Assembly: GCA_003056245.1 (NCBI GenBank)
Contig: MVDH01000001.1
Coordinates: forward strand, 361,028-425,027
From: Cellvibrio sp. 79
Lineage (GTDB): Bacteria > Pseudomonadota > Gammaproteobacteria > Pseudomonadales > Cellvibrionaceae
Direction: 5' to 3'
DNA: 64,000 bases
This document shows positions 55,392 to 64,000 of this stretch, piece after piece; positions within the stretch are counted from its first letter, which is position 1; each line of letters starts with the position of its first letter. The notes under the pieces are model-generated. The model was given only the letters and a program-made list of their open reading frames with translations, made no database searches and was not told the DNA's origin. The translations under genes and the position numbers were made by a program.

Positions 55392-55502
55392 ATGAATTAC
55401 AGCGATGGGAATAACAGTAGCGAAAATAAAGACGGTGCAAACCCAGCGGTCAAACACATTGTTGTTGCTTATTTAACGCCGTTTTTTTTGTTGCTTGTTT
55501 GA
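55392..55502 (+). CDS. Possible 36-residue membrane peptide
   Basis: ATG at 55392 with GGAAG 6 bases upstream, then 36 codons: a polar N-terminus (MNYSDGNNSSENKDGANPA) and a hydrophobic C-terminus (HIVVAYLTPFFLLLV). It lies on the plus strand in the 296-base gap between two minus-strand genes. A short open frame with a good start site can arise by chance; conservation is untested. Confidence 0.22.
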   Translation: MNYSDGNNSSENKDGANPAVKHIVVAYLTPFFLLLV

Positions 55503-55532
55503 AAGTTGGTTATCAAGATCCGCAGCACTTTT

Positions 55533-56435
55533 TCAGAGCCCGAAGATGTCATTCTCTTCCACGCGTTGTACATCTACCGATACCAGCAATTGTGGTGAAT
55601 GGCCGCCGCCAAAAATTACGCCTTTTAATGGTGTTACATCGGAATAATCACGGCCCCAGGCGGTGGTGATATGTTGCGCGCTGGTGAGTGTATTATTGGT
55701 AGGGTCAAATTCATACCAGCCTTCGCCCGGTGAATAAACGGCGAACCATGCGTGGGTTGCGTCGGCCCCAATTAATTTTTTCTCTCCTGGCGGTGGCAAG
55801 GTCTCCAGATAACCACTGACATAACGCGCCGGGTAACCGAGTGAACGTAAGCAACCAATGGCGAGGTGCGCAAAATCCTGGCACACGCCGCGTTTGTGTT
55901 TCAATACATCAGCGAGTGGTGTAGCCACATCGGAAAATTGTGGGTCATAAGTAAAATCTTTATAAATCCGTTGCGTTAAATCCATAACGGCTGATAAAAA
56001 CGGGCGGTCATCACTAAAGCTGGATGACGCGTAATCGGCCAGGTCCGGGTGTTGCTGCACCATGGGGGAATCGAGCATAAATTCGCGTGCGCAAATAGTT
56101 TCCCAATCTTTATTGTTTTTCAGTAAATATTTTACGTAAGCGCAAGGCGTACCAAAATCCAGATTGATATTGCCGCCGGTTTCCTTGATGTTGATATCGC
56201 TAATAATGGTTACATCCAGTTCGCTGTGATCTTTTTCAATTGCAAATTGCAAAAAACGGTTACCGAAATAATCCTGGTGTTGCGCCTGGCTTGATACGGC
56301 GGGCGATAATTTAATTTCTGTATGTTCAACTTTTTGTCGTTCAGTTGTGCGTGGCAATACGTAGGCGAGGTTGTAACAATGACTTACCGGTAAGGAATAT
56401 TGATAGCGTGTGGTATGGCGAATGCGGTATTTCAT
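55533..56435 (-). CDS. Transglutaminase-like cysteine peptidase
   Basis: 300 residues. N-terminal beta-sandwich (bacterial transglutaminase-like N, MKYRIRHTTRYQYSLPVSHCYNLAYVLPR) at about 1-150, then the catalytic core with C185 (RGVCQDFAH), H228 (THAWFAVY) and D244 (FDPTNN). Predicted to cut or cross-link peptide bonds; in this genomic context it is the expected partner of the ATP-grasp/alpha-E ligase. Cytoplasmic, no signal peptide. Its start overlaps the stop of the fused ATP-grasp gene by 4 bases. Confidence 0.93.
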   Translation of the reverse strand: MKYRIRHTTRYQYSLPVSHCYNLAYVLPRTTERQKVEHTEIKLSPAVSSQAQHQDYFGNRFLQFAIEKDHSELDVTIISDINIKETGGNINLDFGTPCAYVKYLLKNNKDWETICAREFMLDSPMVQQHPDLADYASSSFSDDRPFLSAVMDLTQRIYKDFTYDPQFSDVATPLADVLKHKRGVCQDFAHLAIGCLRSLGYPARYVSGYLETLPPPGEKKLIGADATHAWFAVYSPGEGWYEFDPTNNTLTSAQHITTAWGRDYSDVTPLKGVIFGGGHSPQLLVSVDVQRVEENDIFGL

Positions 56436-58981
56436 AGTTGGTCCTGCCAGTCAGTATTTTTTACTAGCAGTTGTGGACCTTCAGCGTGATCGAAGTAGCG
56501 CTGACCTACAGTTTTTGCCGCATTGGTAATCAGGTATTGCAAGCGTGATAGGAGTTGATCCAGCTCCGTGCGAATACCGGTTTCCGCTTTGGCGAGTTGT
56601 TTAACATCACTCAACTTCAAGGCGGTAGTGGCTTCCAAAAGAAACTTATGTTCAGCACTAAATGTTTCGCGGTCATCCGGTAATTCCGCAAAATGTTTTT
56701 CCAGCTGGCTGAGTTGATAAATCAGTGAGCGCGGGTTTTTAGGATTGAGCATAATCATTTCCAACCCTTGCTCAATGCGAATTCCGTTTTGGTAGCGACG
56801 ACGATACGGAATTAATGCTTCACCACACATCAGGCTGGATTCAATTAAAATTTCCTGCTCTATTTCATCAAAGCGTGCGCAGAGTAATGAACGTAAGCTG
56901 GAAATAATTTGCAGCGCCCGCTCAAGCCGACGGCCCATTTCCATAAAATGCCAACCGTTACCACGCGTCATGCTTTCATGGACCAATCCGGCAAACGCGA
57001 GCAGGGTAGTAATCATCGGCGCGAGCGCGTCTTCCAATGCTGACAAGGACGCCGGTTCAAGTGAGTTTTTGAGTTGTGCCAACTCATCGCCAATATCGTT
57101 GATAACACGTTGGGTATCGCTGGAAAGTTGCTCTTTGACTTGTTCGGCCGAGTTAATCATCGCGGTTAAATTATTCGCAACACTGCCCACGCGGTTAGGG
57201 TCGAGAATAATTGCAATCATTTCCGGCTCGGGGTTTTTCAGCAAAGCCGGTTGCAAGCTGGTGAAGCCGGGGTAGGTAGATGTCACGTGAGTGACCGCGC
57301 ACAGTAACGCGCGTTCTACTGCATCGGGTAATTTTTCGGTTTTGTTGGTTTGGATAAAAACGGTACGCAACAAACGCAATGCGGATTCCGCACGCTCGGC
57401 GTAGCGGCCAATCCAGAATAAATTTTCTACTACGCGGCTGGGTAATTCGCTGCTGCTTTCCTGTGTGGGTTGTACATCCACCGGGCGCAAACTGATTTGT
57501 TTTTCCGGCTCTGATGCGAGCACCCAGGTATCTTTGGAAACAGAACCGCGCTGGTTGGAAATAATTTTTTTGCCGGTATCCAGATTCACGCGCGTGAGTC
57601 CGCCCGGCATTACCGCATAAGAACTTTCGCTCGCTACCGCAAATGTGCGCAGCACCGATGCACGCGGTAAAATTTTTCCCTGGTGCCAGGTGGGCGTGTG
57701 CGCACCGGCAACATATTCCTGCGCCGCAAATTGATAGGGGTTTTTGCGGATGCGATTTTGCCAGGCTTGCAGTTTGGTATCGTCCAGATCTGCGCCATAG
57801 GCTTCATATAAACCGGGGCGGCGATAAGTGGGTTTGATAATTAACTCTTTTAAATTTGCACACACATAGTCAAGGTCATCCGGATTACCGCACCACCAAC
57901 TTTTTACAGAAGGTAATTGCAACTCGCGGCCAAACAACGCGCGCGATATCGCTGGTAGATAACGCAACAGCGCCGGGTTTTCCAATACACTGGAGCCGAG
58001 CGGGTTGGCGATTGCCACGCGACCCATGCGCGCGACTTCCAGTAAACCGGGAACACCCAAACGCGAATCACCTTTTAGTTCTACGGGATCGCAATACACA
58101 TCGTCAACGCGACGCAGGATTACATCTACGCGTTTTAATCCATCCAGCGCTTTCATCCACACATAACCATTGCGCACACTTAAATCGCTGCCTTGCACCA
58201 ATTGGAAACCCAAATAGTTGGCGAGATACGCATGTTCAAAATATGCTTCGTTATAAGTACCGGGTGTGAGGACTACGATGCGCGCGATGCCGCCGTTGGG
58301 ATTTAATTCGTGTAAACGCTGACGCAAGCGCGCAAAAAATAATGAGAGGCGATGAACATGGCTATCGCGAAATAAACTGGGAAACACACGGTTCATGACT
58401 GTGCGATTTTCCAACGCATAACCTGCACCGGATGGCGCCTGGGTACGATCTGCCATTACACGCATATGGCCATCGGGTGCGCGCACTAGATCCACACCGT
58501 GCAAAATTAATTGATGGGTGCCGGGTAATTTCACCCCGTGGCACGGGCGCAAAAAACCTTGATGGGAAAATAATAATTCCGGGGGAATAACGCCCTGGCG
58601 AATTAATTTGCGCTCGCCGTAAATATCCTGCAGCAACACATTAAATAATTCGGCGCGCTCAATCAAACCGGTTTCAATCTGGTTCCATTCATCACTATTA
58701 ATTAGTAACGGAATCGGATTAAGTTGCCAGCTTTGGTTTGCATCCGGCTCATCGTAAATTTTGTAGGTTGCACCATCATCGCGCAAAATGCGGCGCGCTT
58801 TTTTCTGGCGTTGTTCAATAGTGTCTTGCCCTAATGCTTCCAGGCTATGTAATAAATATCGCCAGTAGGGGCGAATTTTCCCTTCTGCGTCGTAGGCTTC
58901 ATCTACCCCTTGTTGTGGTGAGGGGTAGTTAAAAGCCCCCTGGCTGGTATTGACTGTGTTTTCCATAAGTGTGGAATTCAT
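56432..58981 (-). CDS. Fused circularly permuted ATP-grasp/alpha-E protein
   Basis: 849 residues: type-2 ATP-grasp at about 30-505 joined by a short linker to alpha-E at about 520-835 (LPSRVVENLFWIGRYAERAESALRLLRTVF). It is a paralogue of the two plus-strand genes at 50175 and 51632, here as one chain. Compared with that paralogue the acidic EDN triad is replaced (MADRTQAPSGAGYALENR for LEDNLRVPSGVSYMLENR), and the Gly-rich loop is changed (IIKPTYRRPGLYEAYGAD for VVKPANESGGYG). This is a known subfamily difference and suggests altered substrate or nucleotide chemistry. Middle of the minus-strand cluster. Confidence 0.93.
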   Translation of the reverse strand: MNSTLMENTVNTSQGAFNYPSPQQGVDEAYDAEGKIRPYWRYLLHSLEALGQDTIEQRQKKARRILRDDGATYKIYDEPDANQSWQLNPIPLLINSDEWNQIETGLIERAELFNVLLQDIYGERKLIRQGVIPPELLFSHQGFLRPCHGVKLPGTHQLILHGVDLVRAPDGHMRVMADRTQAPSGAGYALENRTVMNRVFPSLFRDSHVHRLSLFFARLRQRLHELNPNGGIARIVVLTPGTYNEAYFEHAYLANYLGFQLVQGSDLSVRNGYVWMKALDGLKRVDVILRRVDDVYCDPVELKGDSRLGVPGLLEVARMGRVAIANPLGSSVLENPALLRYLPAISRALFGRELQLPSVKSWWCGNPDDLDYVCANLKELIIKPTYRRPGLYEAYGADLDDTKLQAWQNRIRKNPYQFAAQEYVAGAHTPTWHQGKILPRASVLRTFAVASESSYAVMPGGLTRVNLDTGKKIISNQRGSVSKDTWVLASEPEKQISLRPVDVQPTQESSSELPSRVVENLFWIGRYAERAESALRLLRTVFIQTNKTEKLPDAVERALLCAVTHVTSTYPGFTSLQPALLKNPEPEMIAIILDPNRVGSVANNLTAMINSAEQVKEQLSSDTQRVINDIGDELAQLKNSLEPASLSALEDALAPMITTLLAFAGLVHESMTRGNGWHFMEMGRRLERALQIISSLRSLLCARFDEIEQEILIESSLMCGEALIPYRRRYQNGIRIEQGLEMIMLNPKNPRSLIYQLSQLEKHFAELPDDRETFSAEHKFLLEATTALKLSDVKQLAKAETGIRTELDQLLSRLQYLITNAAKTVGQRYFDHAEGPQLLVKNTDWQDQL

Positions 58982-59123
58982 TGCGCTTATTCAGTAGGTT
59001 TTTGTATGGGGCATTTGTTGTTATCGTTGATTGTAACGCGCTTTGCCGGGTTTGCCCCGCTGACAACGCGCCACAAGCTACACAGCGTGCAACGTGTGAC
59101 CGTGCGAATGCGCGAAGGGTTCA

Positions 59124-62100
59124 TTAACGGCGCAAATCGAGTGTGTGCGGATATTCATCCGCCGGTTCTTCCGCTGGCGGAGCCATGGGGCGCGGTGGGT
59201 GTTTATGCTCAAAGAATTCGCGCAAAATTTTCCCGGCGGGTGTGATTGGTAATGCGCCGGGTGTGTGGTTGATATCAAAGAAGCGATTGCCGCGCCGCGA
59301 TTCCGCTTCATTTGCATTGACCGGGAAGCGGTCATAGTTGCGCCCGCCCGGATGGCTGACGTGATAACTGCAACCGCCGATACTTTTGCCGTTCCAGGTA
59401 TCAATCAAATCAAATGTCAGTGGTGAATGAATTCCAATTGTGGGATGTAATGCCGAAGGCGGTTGCCAAGCGCGATAACGCACCCCACCCACAAATTCAC
59501 CCTGCTTTCCCGTTGGGTTCAAACACACGCGGCGGCCATTACACGCGAGTACATAGCGACCCGGTGTCAGGCCAGTCACTTTGACCTGCAATCGTTCTAC
59601 GGATGAATCCACATAGCGCGAGGTACCAAAGCTGCTGACTTCCTCGCCTAATACATGCCAGGGCTCAATCGCCCAGCGCAATTCAATTTGAATATCATCC
59701 AACTGCACACGACCATAATGCGGGAAACGAAATTCTTCAAAGGCAGCGAGCCACTCAAGCTGGAATGGATAACCATTTTGATTTAAATCGTTTACCACAT
59801 CGCGCAAATCTTCCCATACATAGTGTGGCAGCATAAATTTATCGTGCAATAACGTTCCCCAGCGCACGAGCGGTTGGCGATAAGGATTTTTCCAGAAGCG
59901 ACTGATCAAACAGCGCAACAATAAAATTTGCACCAGCGACATGCGCGCATGCGGCGGCATTTCAAAACCGCGAAACTCCAAAATGCCCTGGCGCCCGCTG
60001 GCACTGCCCGGCGAATATAATTTATCGATACAAAATTCGGAGCGATGAGTGTTGCCGGTAATGTCGGTTAATAAATTGCGCATTAACCTGTCGACTAGCC
60101 AGGGTTGTTCAACAATTCCTTCCGGCATTTGTTTGAAAGCAATTTCCAGCTCGTAGAGCATTTCATCGCGGCCTTCATCCACGCGCGGTGATTGACTCGT
60201 TGGCCCAATAAATAATCCGGAAAATAAATACGAGAGGCCGGGATGGTGTTGCCAATAAGTGACAAGGCTGCGCAATAAATCTGGGCGCCGCAAAAACGGA
60301 CTGTTTGCGGGTGTCGATCCACCAAAGGTAACGTGGTTGCCACCGCCGGTACCGGAGTGACGGCCATCGAGCATAAATTTTTCGGTGCCCAAACGGCATT
60401 GTCGTGCATCTTCGTAAAGTGCTTCGGTATTTTTTACCAGATCATTCCAGGTTTCTACCGGGTGGATATTCACTTCAATCACGCCGGGATCGGGCGTAAT
60501 TAAAAATTTCTTCATTCGATGATCTTTGGGCGGCTCATAACCTTCAATGATTACCGGAATTCCCAACGCTGATGCAGTGTCTTCAATTGCTTCAACCAAG
60601 GCAACATAGTGCTCAAGGTAGGCTAGCGGCGGCATAAATAAATGCATGCGACCTTCGCGGACCTCAAAACAGATTGCCGTGCGAATAACATAGCCGTCTT
60701 CGATGTATGATTTTTTCGACGCGGCTTGCGTGACTTTAGGTTGTGCAGTTGTAGCCGATGATGGCGATTTTTTTTCTGCAATTAATTGCGTGTACTGTTT
60801 ACCGCTGAGTGCCAATGGTTCGCGTTCTTCCAGCGGATCATTTTCCGGCTGGTAACGTTCATAGTCATGTTCGGGGAATTCGAGCGAATTTAATGGCAAG
60901 CGTAAACCGAGCGGTGAATCGCCGGGAATTAATAACAAGTTATCCGCACGTAATTTCCAGCGTCCGGTAAGCCAGTTTTGCTGGGAATAATTCCATTCAA
61001 TCGGTAATACGTAGCCGGATTCCGTGTTTAATCCGCGCGCTAATAATCTGGCGATGCGCCGCCGTTCCAAATCATCTTTTAAATCTGCTTTGAGTGGATC
61101 TATATCGGCCGGTAATTTTTGTTCAGCCCATAGGTAATAAAGCGTGTCTTCATACGCGGGAATAATATGTTCGCTATTCACCTGGAGTTTGTCGCAGAGT
61201 GTTTGTGCGAATTTTTTAGCATCGAGGTGCGTTAAGCCATAATCTTTATCCACGCGTGCGAGCAATGCCGGGTTGCGCCACAAATCCTGGCCGTCGGTAC
61301 GCCAGAAGCAACCCAGAGCCCAGCGCGGCACTTCTTCGCCCGGGTACCATTTGCCCTGCCCGTAATGCAATAAACCATTGGCGGCGAAAGTACTGCGCAT
61401 ACGCAGTAATAAATCTTTGGCAAGACGCAATTTATCTGCACCCAATGCACCGGTGTTCCATTGTTCGGATTCCATATCATCGATGGAAACAAACGTGGGC
61501 TCGCCACCGGTGGTGAGGCGTACATCCTGCTCAATTAATTCTTTATCGATCACTGCGCCCAATGCATTGATCGTCGCCCATTGTTCTTCGGTGTAAGGTT
61601 TGGTTACGCGCGGATCTTCAAGGATACGAAACACTTCATTGCTGTAACTGAATTCGACTTCGCATTTACTGGTTGCACCGGTGATGGGCGCGGCGGAAAT
61701 CGGATCGGGTGTGCAGGCGAGGGGAATATGGCCTTCGCTCGTTAATAAACCGGAGGTTGGATCAAGGCCAACCCAGCCCGCACCGGGGATAAAAATTTCT
61801 GTCCACGCATGTAAATCCGTGAAATCTTTTTCCGGGCCGCTGGGGCCGTCGAGTGCTTTTACATCTGCCGTTAGTTGCACTAAATATCCCGATGCAAAAC
61901 GCGCGGCATAACCGAGGTGGCGAAAAATTTGTACTAGCAACCAGGCGCTGTCGCGGCAGGAACCTTTGGCGAGTGTTAAGGTTTCTTCGCAGGTTTGTAT
62001 GCCCGGTTCAAGGCGTACACCGTAACCAATATCCTGTTGTAATTGTTGGTTGATGGTCACCATAAAATCGTTGATGTGCCATGGCTTTTCAGTCACCTGA

Positions 62101-62519
62101 CGATGGCGAATTTCAGTTTTGATTTTATTAACCAGTTTGCTCAGCAGTGGTCCCGCTTCATTAATTTCCAGGTAGGGTAGTAATTCGCGTTTTAATTGCG
62201 GGTCGTATTCAAAGGGAACATGTTCCGCATAATCTTCCACAAAAAAATCGAAGGGATTGATGGAGGTCATTTCCGCAATCACTTCCACTTCAATTGTTAA
62301 ATGCTTGCACTGCTCGGGGAAAACCAGGCGCGCCTGGAAATTACCGAACGGATCTTGTTGCCAGTTAATAAAATGTTCGGGTTCAATTTTTAACGAATAG
62401 CTATGGATTTTGGTACGGCTGTGTGGCGCCGGGCGCAGGCGTAACACGTGAGGAAAAAGATTGGTCAGACGATCAAAGTGGTATTCAGTCTTATGGTGAA
62501 TGGCAACGCGAATAGCCAT
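59124..62519 (-). CDS. Transglutaminase-DUF2126 protein
   Basis: 1131 residues from the ATG at 62519, preceded by GGAAGGAAA; the frame opens 25 codons earlier without such a site. An N-terminal transglutaminase-like unit at about 1-290 has C188 (GSCRDSAW), H237 (DLHAW) and D253 (LDPTSG). Then DUF2126 (COG4196) at about 330-1125, starting TTGGEPTFVSIDDM and including a glutamine-synthetase-like segment (GTGGGNHVTFGGSTPANSPFLRRPDLL). That part is thought to be a second amide ligase. The protein thus combines a predicted peptide-cleaving and a predicted peptide-forming activity. Ends with a Pro-rich tail (APPAEEPADEYPHTLDLRR). First gene of the cluster after parDE. Confidence 0.93.
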   Translation of the reverse strand: MAIRVAIHHKTEYHFDRLTNLFPHVLRLRPAPHSRTKIHSYSLKIEPEHFINWQQDPFGNFQARLVFPEQCKHLTIEVEVIAEMTSINPFDFFVEDYAEHVPFEYDPQLKRELLPYLEINEAGPLLSKLVNKIKTEIRHRQVTEKPWHINDFMVTINQQLQQDIGYGVRLEPGIQTCEETLTLAKGSCRDSAWLLVQIFRHLGYAARFASGYLVQLTADVKALDGPSGPEKDFTDLHAWTEIFIPGAGWVGLDPTSGLLTSEGHIPLACTPDPISAAPITGATSKCEVEFSYSNEVFRILEDPRVTKPYTEEQWATINALGAVIDKELIEQDVRLTTGGEPTFVSIDDMESEQWNTGALGADKLRLAKDLLLRMRSTFAANGLLHYGQGKWYPGEEVPRWALGCFWRTDGQDLWRNPALLARVDKDYGLTHLDAKKFAQTLCDKLQVNSEHIIPAYEDTLYYLWAEQKLPADIDPLKADLKDDLERRRIARLLARGLNTESGYVLPIEWNYSQQNWLTGRWKLRADNLLLIPGDSPLGLRLPLNSLEFPEHDYERYQPENDPLEEREPLALSGKQYTQLIAEKKSPSSATTAQPKVTQAASKKSYIEDGYVIRTAICFEVREGRMHLFMPPLAYLEHYVALVEAIEDTASALGIPVIIEGYEPPKDHRMKKFLITPDPGVIEVNIHPVETWNDLVKNTEALYEDARQCRLGTEKFMLDGRHSGTGGGNHVTFGGSTPANSPFLRRPDLLRSLVTYWQHHPGLSYLFSGLFIGPTSQSPRVDEGRDEMLYELEIAFKQMPEGIVEQPWLVDRLMRNLLTDITGNTHRSEFCIDKLYSPGSASGRQGILEFRGFEMPPHARMSLVQILLLRCLISRFWKNPYRQPLVRWGTLLHDKFMLPHYVWEDLRDVVNDLNQNGYPFQLEWLAAFEEFRFPHYGRVQLDDIQIELRWAIEPWHVLGEEVSSFGTSRYVDSSVERLQVKVTGLTPGRYVLACNGRRVCLNPTGKQGEFVGGVRYRAWQPPSALHPTIGIHSPLTFDLIDTWNGKSIGGCSYHVSHPGGRNYDRFPVNANEAESRRGNRFFDINHTPGALPITPAGKILREFFEHKHPPRPMAPPAEEPADEYPHTLDLRR

Positions 62520-62749
62520 AAAAATTTCCTTCCAATAATCGTGTGTGGACCATGCTGGTGCACCTGGATGTGCATCAGGTTGGGAAAAGGGCAAGTTATT
62601 ATCATCCGCAATCGTTGTGGTGCTGTGACACTCACACTTATTGTGGATTTACTTGCGCGCTTTGTAGCTCGGGTCGCGGCTCAGGATAGGTAAGGCAATA
62701 TTTGCACCATGAGTGCATATGCATTTTTTATTAGAAGTTGCAGCTGATG

Positions 62750-63064
62750 CTAGTTTTCAATTTCGCTTTGCAATACAGAAATATAATCTTGTCCTCCGTA
62801 GAAAATGCCAGTAATTGAAATCTGATCATTATCTACAACGAAGGCAATGACAGTTTGTTTTCGGTAATTGGTGAGACGCAAACCAGGCCTTATTTCGTCA
62901 CGCTTGGTTCCTCGGAGAGGGAAAGTATTGAGGTTTTCACAATAATTGATAATAGAACTGGTGTAATTGAAAGCAATAGTGGATGAGGCCAAATTAGCCA
63001 AATAGTGATAGATAGTTAATAGCTGTTCCTCAGCTTCAGGGGAAAATACAACCTTGTATTTCAT
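62750..63064 (-). CDS. parE: ParE/RelE-superfamily toxin
   Basis: 104 residues. ParE-type fold: MKYKVVFSPEAEEQLLTIYHYLANLASSTIA, then CENLNTFPLRGTKRDEIRPGLRLTNYRKQTVIAFVVDNDQISITGIFYGGQDY. ParE relatives inhibit gyrase; RelE relatives cut mRNA on ribosomes. The end pattern (GIFYGGQDY) fits ParE. Its start overlaps the antitoxin stop by 4 bases, antitoxin first, as in parDE modules. Confidence 0.88.
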   Translation of the reverse strand: MKYKVVFSPEAEEQLLTIYHYLANLASSTIAFNYTSSIINYCENLNTFPLRGTKRDEIRPGLRLTNYRKQTVIAFVVDNDQISITGIFYGGQDYISVLQSEIEN

Positions 63065-63330
63065 TTTGACTTGGCGTGTTCTCCTGCCAGACGTGCTCGT
63101 AGTGAACTCACAGACACTGCACGAGTTGGATCAGCCTTCAGCGCGTCATATGCAGGGCCAACGTGATTGTGTAGCCAATCTTCAATAGCTTTATCGCGCG
63201 CAAGGAGCGCACGTAATCCATCGCGAATAACTTCACTTTCGCTCGCATATTCCCCTGTTTGTACTTTGGCTTTAACTACATCTGCCATTTCATTGGGAAG
63301 CGTGATACTAAGTTGTTGGGTTGTTCGCAT
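63061..63330 (-). CDS. parD: ParD-like antitoxin
   Basis: 89 residues from the ATG at 63330; the longer frame (to 63402) has no ribosome binding site and adds residues foreign to the family. Ribbon-helix-helix DNA-binding N-terminus (TTQQLSITLPNEMADVVKAKVQTGEYASESEVIRDGLRALLARD), then a flexible Arg/Lys-rich end that would wrap the toxin. It should repress its own promoter, which must lie in the 84-base gap downstream of the anbu stop. Confidence 0.88.
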   Translation of the reverse strand: MRTTQQLSITLPNEMADVVKAKVQTGEYASESEVIRDGLRALLARDKAIEDWLHNHVGPAYDALKADPTRAVSVSSLRARLAGEHAKSK

Positions 63331-63414
63331 GGTATGTTTACTCGAACCTGGGCAGGATTTAATCATATTCCTGTAGTTTGATGACGTCCAGATAATGAGC
63401 AACTAATTAATAAA

Positions 63415-64000
63415 TCAATTCTGCGGCGGCGGTGGCAACTGCAAGAAAGCCTGGACTATCTGGTGGTCCCATGACTTGGTGAGGTTGCGCAGGTATTCGT
63501 TGTCGGCAGCGAAGGAGCTGTGTTTCATTATGCCGCTGTCGGTGGCATAAACCATCAATTCAATCGGCGGGCCAACCGTGAGGTTGGAGCGCATGGTGGA
63601 GTCCATGGAGACCAGCGCGCACAGCGATGCAGTTTCCAATGAGGTTTCCGGTTTGAGGATACGGTCGAGAATCGGTTTGCCGTATTTGCTCTCGCCAATT
63701 TGCAGGTAAGGTGTTTGGTCCGAGGTGGTGATGTGATTACCCTGCGGGTAAATCAGGGTAACGGCTGGAGTATCCAACCCGATTTGCCCACCCAATAAAA
63801 AGCTCGCTTCAAAGCTTACGTTGCTATTGTGCTGCGCATGTTTTTCCTGGATGGCGACACTGATTTCGCCCACATAGTCTGCAGCGTCATGGACGCTGCT
63901 CACCGTGGCGAGGCTTACCTCAGCACCGTCTTTTATATCTTTACGGATTTTGGCAATGACTGACTGGGTAGTAGCAAGGTTACCCGCCGAATTGATCACT
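63415..64000 (-). CDS. Anbu proteasome-like protease (5' end outside window)
   Basis: The last 195 codons of a gene running off the right edge; the frame is open to the end. Anbu (ancestral beta-subunit) features: SAGNLATTQSVIAKIR, ASFLLGGQIGLDTPAVTLIYPQGNHI, TPYLQIGESKYGKPILDRIL, and LVSMDSTMRSNLTVGPPIELMVY. The N-terminal catalytic Thr is outside the window. Anbu is a proteasome beta-subunit relative, found as a helical or ring assembly, and is habitually encoded with ATP-grasp, alpha-E and transglutaminase genes, exactly as here. Short Pro-rich tail LPPPPQN. Confidence 0.93.
   Translation of the reverse strand, partial: VINSAGNLATTQSVIAKIRKDIKDGAEVSLATVSSVHDAADYVGEISVAIQEKHAQHNSNVSFEASFLLGGQIGLDTPAVTLIYPQGNHITTSDQTPYLQIGESKYGKPILDRILKPETSLETASLCALVSMDSTMRSNLTVGPPIELMVYATDSGIMKHSSFAADNEYLRNLTKSWDHQIVQAFLQLPPPPQN

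Noticed and set aside
58865-58882. GTAGGGGCG sequence resembling the head of a REP element inside the fused ATP-grasp gene.
   Set aside because: It lacks the complementary arm and lies in a conserved coding region; a chance match.

Overview
The window looks like chromosome of a plant-polysaccharide-degrading gammaproteobacterium, most likely a Cellvibrio or close relative (Cellvibrionaceae). The main reasons are a secreted arabinanase built as CBM2, Ser-rich linker, CBM35-like module and GH43 catalytic domain, and a gammaproteobacterial housekeeping order (queE-queC, tRNA-Lys, nadA; dapA-bamC-MBL hydrolase-purC). The genus is an inference from domain style and synteny; no rRNA gene is present.

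Left part (1-14.9 kb). Three genes at the left edge form an operon-like block: a beta-solenoid-like protein cut by the window edge, a carboxypeptidase-regulatory-like protein and an eCIS_core (DUF4157) protein with HELAH. They look like cargo or accessory genes of a contractile-injection or polymorphic-effector locus lying further left. Next come a small secreted Cys-rich protein, a DUF1428 protein, an orphan hybrid histidine kinase, the GH43 arabinanase, SOS-type DNA polymerase II (polB) with a LexA-like box, a small lipoprotein, a SUKH protein, a lytic transglycosylase and an EF-hand protein.

Middle (15-35 kb). argF and argD lie on the minus strand with a large HPt-REC-REC protein upstream whose GGDEF and EAL domains look catalytically dead. 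On the plus strand follow a YncD/PqqU-like TonB receptor, the helicase HrpB, and an OprB-like porin next to a chemoreceptor. Then come a BaeSR-like two-component pair, grxD, corA, a MASE2-GGDEF cyclase, and queE-queC.

35-50 kb. A 1295-residue MASE1-PAS-GAF-GGDEF-EAL protein sits between queC and two identical tRNA-Lys genes. These are followed by nadA, dapA, bamC, an MBL hydrolase, purC, a PilZ protein, a leucine-rich-repeat lipoprotein, an OmpA-like lipoprotein and rsmJ. hemN and a 2OG-Fe(II) oxygenase are divergent and share a perfect FNR/Anr box between them.

Right part (50-64 kb). This holds the components of the Anbu/peptide-ligase system: a two-gene plus-strand block (circularly permuted ATP-grasp, alpha-E), and a minus-strand block (Anbu proteasome-like protease cut by the window edge, transglutaminase-DUF2126, fused ATP-grasp/alpha-E, transglutaminase). 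A parDE toxin-antitoxin pair sits between anbu and the rest. A DUF4349 lipoprotein gene, flanked on both sides by REPIN-type repeats carrying the GTAG signature of RAYT-mobilised REP elements, lies between the two blocks, with a flavin reductase and an outer-membrane protein. This region is the most interesting part of the window. No insertion sequence, prophage or CRISPR array was seen.
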